From Duganella aquatilis (lineage in GTDB: Bacteria > Pseudomonadota > Gammaproteobacteria > Burkholderiales > Burkholderiaceae_D): a stretch of 64,000 nt of DNA. Positions 59,737 to 64,000 of this stretch are shown here, in pieces. Location: the NCBI RefSeq assembly GCF_009674565.1, contig NZ_WKJL01000017.1:62001-126000 (forward strand), written 5' to 3'. Within the stretch, counting starts at the first letter, position 1. Every line of letters begins with the position of its first letter. A program made the position numbers and the translations under genes. Below the pieces are notes generated by a model that did not search any database, had not been told where the DNA came from, and saw only the letters and a program-made list of their open reading frames with translations.

Positions 59737-60936
59737 ATGACTATTCGCAAGACAGCTTTTATTTCCTCGCAGCGCGTGCTGATGGTAGGCGCAGTAGTGA
59801 CCACCCTGACCAGCCTGAGCGGCTGCGGTATGCTGGGCTCGGTATTGGGCAACGACAAGGTGGACTACAAGTCCGCCAAGAAGGCCAGCACGCTGGACGT
59901 GCCGCCGGATCTGACCCAGCTGCAAAAAGACAACCGCTACTCGCTGCCGGATTCGAACAACGGCGTGGCCACCGCGTCCGGCTACAACGCCTCCAAGGCG
60001 GCGCAATCGGGCGCGGCCAATCCTGGCGCGGCGATCATCCCTGGTCAGCCGGCCGCCGGCACCGTGGCGCAGATGAGCCTGAGCGACATCAAGGTCGAGC
60101 GCGACGGCAACCAGCGCTGGCTGGTGATCAAGCAGACGCCGGAGCAACTGTGGCCGCAGCTGAAGCAGTTCTGGGAAGATTCGGGCTTCACCCTGTCGGA
60201 AGAACTGCCGGCCTCGGGCATCATGGAAACCGAGTGGAATGAAAACCGCGCCAAGATTCCGCAGGACTTCATCCGCAACACCATCGGCAAGGTGTTTGAC
60301 TCGGTGTATTCGAGCGGAGAGCGCGACAAGTTCCGCACCCGCATCGAGCGCCGCGCCGACGGTTCCAGCGAGATCTACATCAGCCACCGCGGCGTGCAGG
60401 AAATCGCCACCGGTTCCGAAAAGGAAACCACCAAGTGGATGCCGCGTCCTAACGACCCTGGCCTGGAAGCGGAATTCCTGTCGCGCCTGATGAACAAGCT
60501 GGGCAATGGCGGCGAACAGCTGGCCAGCGCCAAGACCGCCGTCGAAGGCGCCATCGTGCAGCCTCAGCACGCCTCGCTGGTGGGCGCTGGCGCCGACCGT
60601 GCGGTGCAGGTGGACGAGGGCTTCGACCGCGCCTGGCGCCGTGTCGGCCTGGCGCTGGACCGTGCCGGCTTCACCGTGGAAGATCGCGACCGTACCCAGG
60701 GTATTTACTTCGTGCGTTATATCAACGATACGGCGGAAACCAAAGGCTTCTTCAGCAAGCTGTTTAGCTGGGGTTCGTCGGACGAGGCGGATAAAGAAGC
60801 GCAACGCTACCGTATTTCGGTCAAGGCCAATGAAGGCAATACCAGTATCGTCAAGGTATTGAGCAATGCCGGTCAGCCGGAAACCAGCCCGGTCGGCGAG
60901 AAAATCATCACCTTGCTGCATGAACAGCTGAAGTAA
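59737..60936 (+). CDS. bamC: Outer-membrane assembly lipoprotein BamC
   Basis: The start at 59737 (MTIRKTAFISSQRVLMVGAV) gives 399 residues with a lipobox (TTLTSLSGCGM). The N-terminal unstructured region (DKVDYKSAKKASTLDVPPDL) is the part that binds BamD, and two helix-grip domains follow at about 120-210 (RWLVIKQTPEQLWPQLKQFW) and 270-395 (GFDRAWRRVGLALDRAGF). The dapA-bamC order is as in enterobacteria. It is the last gene of the run; a strong terminator follows at 60954. Confidence 0.95.
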   Translation: MTIRKTAFISSQRVLMVGAVVTTLTSLSGCGMLGSVLGNDKVDYKSAKKASTLDVPPDLTQLQKDNRYSLPDSNNGVATASGYNASKAAQSGAANPGAAIIPGQPAAGTVAQMSLSDIKVERDGNQRWLVIKQTPEQLWPQLKQFWEDSGFTLSEELPASGIMETEWNENRAKIPQDFIRNTIGKVFDSVYSSGERDKFRTRIERRADGSSEIYISHRGVQEIATGSEKETTKWMPRPNDPGLEAEFLSRLMNKLGNGGEQLASAKTAVEGAIVQPQHASLVGAGADRAVQVDEGFDRAWRRVGLALDRAGFTVEDRDRTQGIYFVRYINDTAETKGFFSKLFSWGSSDEADKEAQRYRISVKANEGNTSIVKVLSNAGQPETSPVGEKIITLLHEQLK

Positions 60937-60953
60937 GCGGTAATTAGAAACGC

Positions 60954-60979
60954 AAAGCCGGCGCAAGCCGGCTTTTTTT
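60954..60979 (+). terminator. Intrinsic terminator after bamC
   Basis: AAAGCCGGC, tetraloop GCAA, GCCGGCTTT followed by TTTTT. The 9-bp stem with a GNRA loop and T run, 17 bp after the bamC stop, is a classical intrinsic terminator. Confidence 0.93.
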
Positions 60980-61013
60980 ATTTCGATCCATTTAGTTTAT
61001 AAATCGATGGACG

Positions 61014-61043
61014 AAAAAAAACCGACCCGAAGGTCGGTTTTTC
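61014..61043 (-). terminator. Intrinsic terminator after the Ala/Pro-rich lipoprotein gene
   Basis: On the minus strand: AAAAACCGACC, loop TTCG, GGTCGGTTTTTTT. The UUCG tetraloop and seven T residues make it strong for leftward transcripts; a shorter T run on the other side means it can also stop rightward transcripts leaking past the bamC terminator. Confidence 0.92.
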
Positions 61044-61056
61044 TCTCAAGCTGATA

Positions 61057-61296
61057 TTACTTCGAAGCAGCTGGAGCAGCAGCAGCCGAAGCGGCTGGAG
61101 CAGCGGCAGCGTCCGAAGCTGCTGGAGCAGCAGCAGCTGGAGCAGCAGCGTCAGCTGCTGGAGCTGGAGCTGGTGCTGGAGCAGCAGCTTCTGGAGCAGC
61201 TACTGGAGCTGGAGCAGCTGGAGCTGGTTCTTCTTTTTTCGAGCAAGCAGCCAGAGCAACAGCCAGCAGGGAGGCGATCAGCAGGGATTTTTTCAT
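61057..61296 (-). CDS. Ala/Pro-rich small lipoprotein, 79 residues
   Basis: The product has a signal peptide with lipobox (LLIASLLAVALAAC, Cys18), then SKKEEP and a low-complexity Ala/Pro tail (repeats of AAPAP, AAAPA and SDAAAAPA). The DNA is correspondingly repetitive (GCTGGAGCAGCAGC units). Such lipoproteins are common in this bacterial family; the tail probably spans or lines the cell wall, as in proline/alanine-rich linkers. It has its own strong terminator and a long upstream region with repeated TTGCGAT motifs. Function unknown. Confidence 0.78.
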   Translation of the reverse strand: MKKSLLIASLLAVALAACSKKEEPAPAAPAPVAAPEAAAPAPAPAPAADAAAPAAAAPAASDAAAAPAASAAAAPAASK

Positions 61297-61572
61297 GGAT
61301 TTTCCTTAGTTAATTCAAAAATTAAACACAGTGTTGCGATTAATAATTACCGGTAATTATCGCTCAATTAGGTCGTCTTCGAAGGCTTTCGTACCTAGAA
61401 GGTGCCTACTAGACAACGGAAACTTCCTAGCCGAATATTATAGCGATTTTTAGTGCATCGCAATAGTTCAACAAGCCTAACACATAACTATTTTGCGATA
61501 TCGCAACATTTCGTTTCGGACTTTACTTGAGGCTAAGTCCAGCTAACTACCGTGCTGCCCAGCATTTTACTC
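61297..61572. promoter_or_regulatory. AT-rich intergenic region with four TTGCGAT copies and an 18-bp palindrome
   Basis: This 276-bp stretch has no credible gene. It holds the perfect palindrome ATAATTACCGGTAATTAT (61343-61360) about 50 bp upstream of the lipoprotein start, and TTGCGATATCGCAA (61493-61506). The heptamer TTGCGAT occurs at 61334 and 61493 (plus strand) and 61457 and 61500 (minus strand). These look like operator sites for the leftward lipoprotein promoter; no regulator can be named. Confidence 0.5.
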
Positions 61573-62058
61573 CTAACTGGCTGATAATCCAGTTGCGTTT
61601 GCTAACAATCCCGGCCCCGACTCTATCCAAATTGTAAGGAAACGTTCCAGGCTGGTTTGCAGGTCTTGAGGTCCGTTAAAAACAGCTTCCCCGCGGAAAT
61701 GATCGGCATGAAAACGCCGGACAATATCGCGCTGATCGGCAATACAAAAAGAATCGCTTAATTGGCGTAATTGCTGGCTGGTGCGGCGCACTTCAATCAA
61801 ATGGCCATAATCCTTGAACAGGCGCAGGAAGCGCGGCGCCTCGCGTTCGATGTGGCGGCCGTCGTGGCCCACCAGCTGCAGGCGGCCGCCGCCGTGCAGG
61901 AAGCGCCGCAGCTGGGCGTCGCTGGCGCTGCTGCCCAGCTCCCAGATGCCGTAGTCCGGGTCGAACAGCTGCAGCGTCTGTTCGGCGCGCGAGAGGCAAC
62001 TGGCCAAATGCTGCTGAAATTCCGTCCGCGTGGTGAAGGGAATAACCAGTCGGTCCAT
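61573..62058 (-). CDS. Conserved hypothetical protein, PLD-like (DUF7931 type)
   Basis: The 161-residue product has a soluble alpha/beta fold: IPFTTRTEFQQHLASCLSRA, EQTLQLFDPDYGIWELGSSA, LRRFLHGGGRLQLVGHDGRH, VRRFHADHFRGEAVF. The FDPDYGIWEL and H-x-DHFRGEAVF segments recall phospholipase-D-like domains, but no HKD motif is present, so catalysis is doubtful. It is 18 bp downstream of roxA, with which it is probably cotranscribed. Function unknown. Confidence 0.72.
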   Translation of the reverse strand: MDRLVIPFTTRTEFQQHLASCLSRAEQTLQLFDPDYGIWELGSSASDAQLRRFLHGGGRLQLVGHDGRHIEREAPRFLRLFKDYGHLIEVRRTSQQLRQLSDSFCIADQRDIVRRFHADHFRGEAVFNGPQDLQTSLERFLTIWIESGPGLLANATGLSAS

Positions 62059-62076
62059 CTTGCCTCCCGTTTTGAC

Positions 62077-63198
62077 TCAAGCCAGTTCGACCCAGCCGTC
62101 CTGGTACCAGGTGTACAGCGCTTCCAGCACGTCGTCCGAGGCGGCGGCGAACTCCGCGCCTTCCAGGCGGCGGTTGTTGGCCAGCAGCTCCAGCGTGGCC
62201 TTGTCGGCCTTGCCGACGCCGAACGATTCGCCGTTGATGAAGACGTTCTTGCCGCGATACAGCATCTGCGTCTTGCGCGACAGGACCAGGCCCTTCTTCA
62301 TCACCGCTTCGCCGAACTTGCCGACGGTGAGCGGCTTGGCCGGGCCGGTGAAGAACACATTGTGCTTCGGCTCGGACAGGTACTCGCCGAAGAAGATGGT
62401 GATGTCTTCCTCGGTGAAGCGCACCTTGTTCAGTTCCTCGGTCAGCGCCGTCAGCATGGCGCGCGGGATCTCGGCCGGCTTGGCGGTCGCTTCCAGTTCC
62501 GGATCGGCGTAGCGGCCCGGCAGGTCGATCGAGTCGGCCATGAATTGCAGGAAGTTCTCGCCGAGTTCCTGGTACGACGGCGAACGGAAGCCGATCGAAT
62601 AGGTCTGGCAGTCGCCGATGGCGATGCCGTCGTGCGCGTAGTGCGGCGGCAGGTACAGCATGTCGCCGGGATTCAGCACGAACTCTTCGTCCGGCGTGAA
62701 GTTGGCCAGGATTTTCAGCGGCAGGCCGTCGATGATGGTCAGGTCTTTCTGTGGGCCGATTTGCCAGCGGCGCTGGCCCTGGGCCTGCAGCAGGAACACG
62801 TCGTAGGAATCGAAGTGCGGACCGACGCCGCCGCCGTCGGTGGCGAAGCTGATCATCAGGTCGTCGAGGCGGGCATCCGGCAGGAAGCGGAACTGGCGCA
62901 GCAGCGCGTCGGCCTTGGCGTCGAACAGGTTGACGCCCTGGACCAGCATGGTCCATTCCTTCTTGTCGCGCGGCGGCAGCGATTCCAGCGGGCCGTGCTG
63001 CAAGGACCATTCGCCGTCGAAGCCGGTGACCAGGCGCGATTCGGCGTGGTTGGTGGAGGCCAGCTTGGCCAGCGCGTCAAACGACAGCAGCGGCTTGAAG
63101 CCGGGGATGGCGTTGCGGATCAGGAGTGGCTTTTTATGCCAGTATTCGCGCAGGAACTGCGCCGGCGTGATGTCGCCGAGGAGCGGTAATTTTTTCAT
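62077..63198 (-). CDS. roxA: Ribosomal protein 2-oxoglutarate oxygenase (RoxA/YcfD, JmjC cupin)
   Basis: The 373-residue product has the N-terminal FLREYWHKKPLLIRNAIPGF of YcfD, then the JmjC barrel with Fe(II) ligands GPHFDSYDVFLLQ (His128, Asp130) and PPHYAHDGIAIGD (His189), and a C-terminal dimer/winged-helix region (NVFFTGPAKPLTVGKFGEAV). RoxA hydroxylates an arginine of ribosomal protein L16 in E. coli. All ligands are present and length fits the family. It is cotranscribed with the downstream small gene. Confidence 0.95.
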   Translation of the reverse strand: MKKLPLLGDITPAQFLREYWHKKPLLIRNAIPGFKPLLSFDALAKLASTNHAESRLVTGFDGEWSLQHGPLESLPPRDKKEWTMLVQGVNLFDAKADALLRQFRFLPDARLDDLMISFATDGGGVGPHFDSYDVFLLQAQGQRRWQIGPQKDLTIIDGLPLKILANFTPDEEFVLNPGDMLYLPPHYAHDGIAIGDCQTYSIGFRSPSYQELGENFLQFMADSIDLPGRYADPELEATAKPAEIPRAMLTALTEELNKVRFTEEDITIFFGEYLSEPKHNVFFTGPAKPLTVGKFGEAVMKKGLVLSRKTQMLYRGKNVFINGESFGVGKADKATLELLANNRRLEGAEFAAASDDVLEALYTWYQDGWVELA

Positions 63199-63227
63199 AC
63201 CGCGATTATAACCTCGGCCTTGTCAAA

Positions 63228-63977
63228 TCAACGTGTATGCAGCCAGCGCGCATGGGCGGCGCGGGCCAGCCAGTCCAGCAGGAATCCGAGTATGCCGATC
63301 AGCACAATCGCCGCCATCAGCTCGTTGTAGGCCAGGCGGTCGCGCGCGTCGAGGATGAAGTAGCCCAGTCCCGCCGACACGCCCAGCATCTCCGCCGGCA
63401 CCAGCACGATCCAGATGATGCCGATCGCCAGCCGCACACCGGTCAGGATATCGGCGGTAATCCCCGGCAGCACCACCTTGAAAACCGTCTCGCTGCGCGT
63501 GGCCGACAGGCTGCGCGCCAGCAGCAGCCAGTTGGGATCGAGCCGCGCCACGCCGGTGGCGGTGTTGAGCAGAATCGGCCACACCGCCGCAAACGCCAGC
63601 AGGAAGTAGACCGGCGCGTCGCCCACACCCAGCGTCATCACCGCCAGCGGCATCCACGACAGCGGCGACACCATGCGCAGCAACTGGAACAGCGGCATGG
63701 CCGCCGCCGCGAAGCGCTTCGAACTGCCCACCAGCACACCGAGCGGAATGCCGATCAGCGCCGCAGCCAACAGCCCGTAGCCGACGCGGCGCAGACTGAG
63801 GCCGACGTCGCGCCAGATGTCCGGCCCCTGCAGCATCAGCAGCAGCGCGCGGCCGGCCTGCAGCGGCGCGAAGGCGGCGGCGATCGGCGTGTCCTTTTCC
63901 AGCGCGGACACGCCGACTTGCCACAGCAGCAGCGCCACCGCAAAGCCCAGCAGCGGCAAAGCAAAGCGACGCAGCAT
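63228..63977 (-). CDS. ABC transporter permease (SsuC/TauC/NrtB-like)
   Basis: The 249-residue product has about six membrane helices and the EAA-type permease loop (FKVVLPGITADILTGVRLAI, in the position of the conserved E-A-x-G motif). Family segments are SLRRVGYGLLAAALIGIPLG, LVGSSKRFAAAAMPLFQLLR, and LGYFILDARDRLAYNELMAA. This is the nitrate/sulfonate/taurine-type importer family. Its start overlaps the stop of the preceding partly seen gene (TGATG). Substrate unknown. Confidence 0.9.
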   Translation of the reverse strand: MLRRFALPLLGFAVALLLWQVGVSALEKDTPIAAAFAPLQAGRALLLMLQGPDIWRDVGLSLRRVGYGLLAAALIGIPLGVLVGSSKRFAAAAMPLFQLLRMVSPLSWMPLAVMTLGVGDAPVYFLLAFAAVWPILLNTATGVARLDPNWLLLARSLSATRSETVFKVVLPGITADILTGVRLAIGIIWIVLVPAEMLGVSAGLGYFILDARDRLAYNELMAAIVLIGILGFLLDWLARAAHARWLHTR

Positions 63978-64000
63978 CAGATGGCCAGCGTTTCAGTGCG
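63977..64000 (-). CDS. 3' end of an ABC-transporter partner gene (most lies outside window)
   Basis: Only the last seven codons are visible (RTETLAI then TGA), overlapping the permease start by one base. In this transporter family the adjacent gene is usually the ATP-binding or substrate-binding subunit. The short tail does not allow a choice. Confidence 0.45.
   Translation of the reverse strand, partial: RTETLAI

Noticed and set aside
61057..61296. Repetitive GCTGGAGCAGC units considered as a non-coding tandem repeat
   Set aside because: One strand encodes a proper lipoprotein signal and lipobox followed by an Ala/Pro tail and has its own terminator, so a coding gene explains the repeats.

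Overview
The window reads as chromosomal DNA of a betaproteobacterium, most probably of the family Oxalobacteraceae (Massilia/Duganella/Janthinobacterium group). The evidence is high GC with strong third-position bias, the gene runs pyrG-kdsA-eno-ftsB and rnm-htpX-yciO-M50 protease-trpS-methyltransferase-dapA-bamC, a DUF2844/DUF3443 pair, several TonB-dependent receptors, and GGGGTCAG-ended palindromic repeats. I infer this from gene content and order; no database search was run. I saw no rRNA, tRNA, CRISPR array, prophage or transposase.

Layout. 1-7 kb: a cut TlpA-like thioredoxin, a putative Na+/H+ antiporter, then a small catabolic group (dctA, porin, LysR regulator, LigI-like hydrolase, and a short protein made of two LysR DNA-binding domains). 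The promoters of dctA and ligI share an almost identical 32-bp block, which suggests one LysR regulon. 7-12 kb: the SOS genes imuA-imuB behind a near-perfect LexA box, a membrane TlpA, a hydrolase and a GST. 12-20 kb: an M61 peptidase, an Hsp20 gene with a ROSE-like RNA thermometer, a Do-type protease followed by a two-component system, and a CoaD-HD fusion. 20-29 kb: a CpdB phosphodiesterase with a Sel1 lipoprotein, DUF3443/DUF2844, a TonB receptor and a PhzF-like protein. 29-33 kb: dnaE2, separated from imuAB but with its own LexA box, then a PRC-barrel gene coupled to a 58-codon membrane miniprotein. 33-42 kb: housekeeping genes (pyrG, kdsA, eno, ftsB) and a block of small enzymes flanked by two paralogous solute-binding proteins. 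42-50 kb: two TonB receptor units, one with a Fur-like box and an exported HemS-like protein, the other translationally coupled to a glycerophosphodiesterase. 50-64 kb: hslO, gamma-carbonic anhydrase, the rnm-bamC run, an Ala/Pro-rich lipoprotein, roxA and the start of an ABC transporter.

The most unusual structure is a family of three palindromes of exactly 88 bp (11886, 19466, 46091). Their outer ends and core are fixed and the middle is variable, but the two arms always stay complementary. Other points worth a second look are the HemS-like protein with a signal peptide, the tandem-HTH LysR protein, the CoaD-HD fusion, the TrpRS with an iron-sulfur-type cysteine motif, the Lgt-like/TlpA fusion, the ROSE-like 5' UTR, and four copies of TTGCGAT upstream of the lipoprotein gene.
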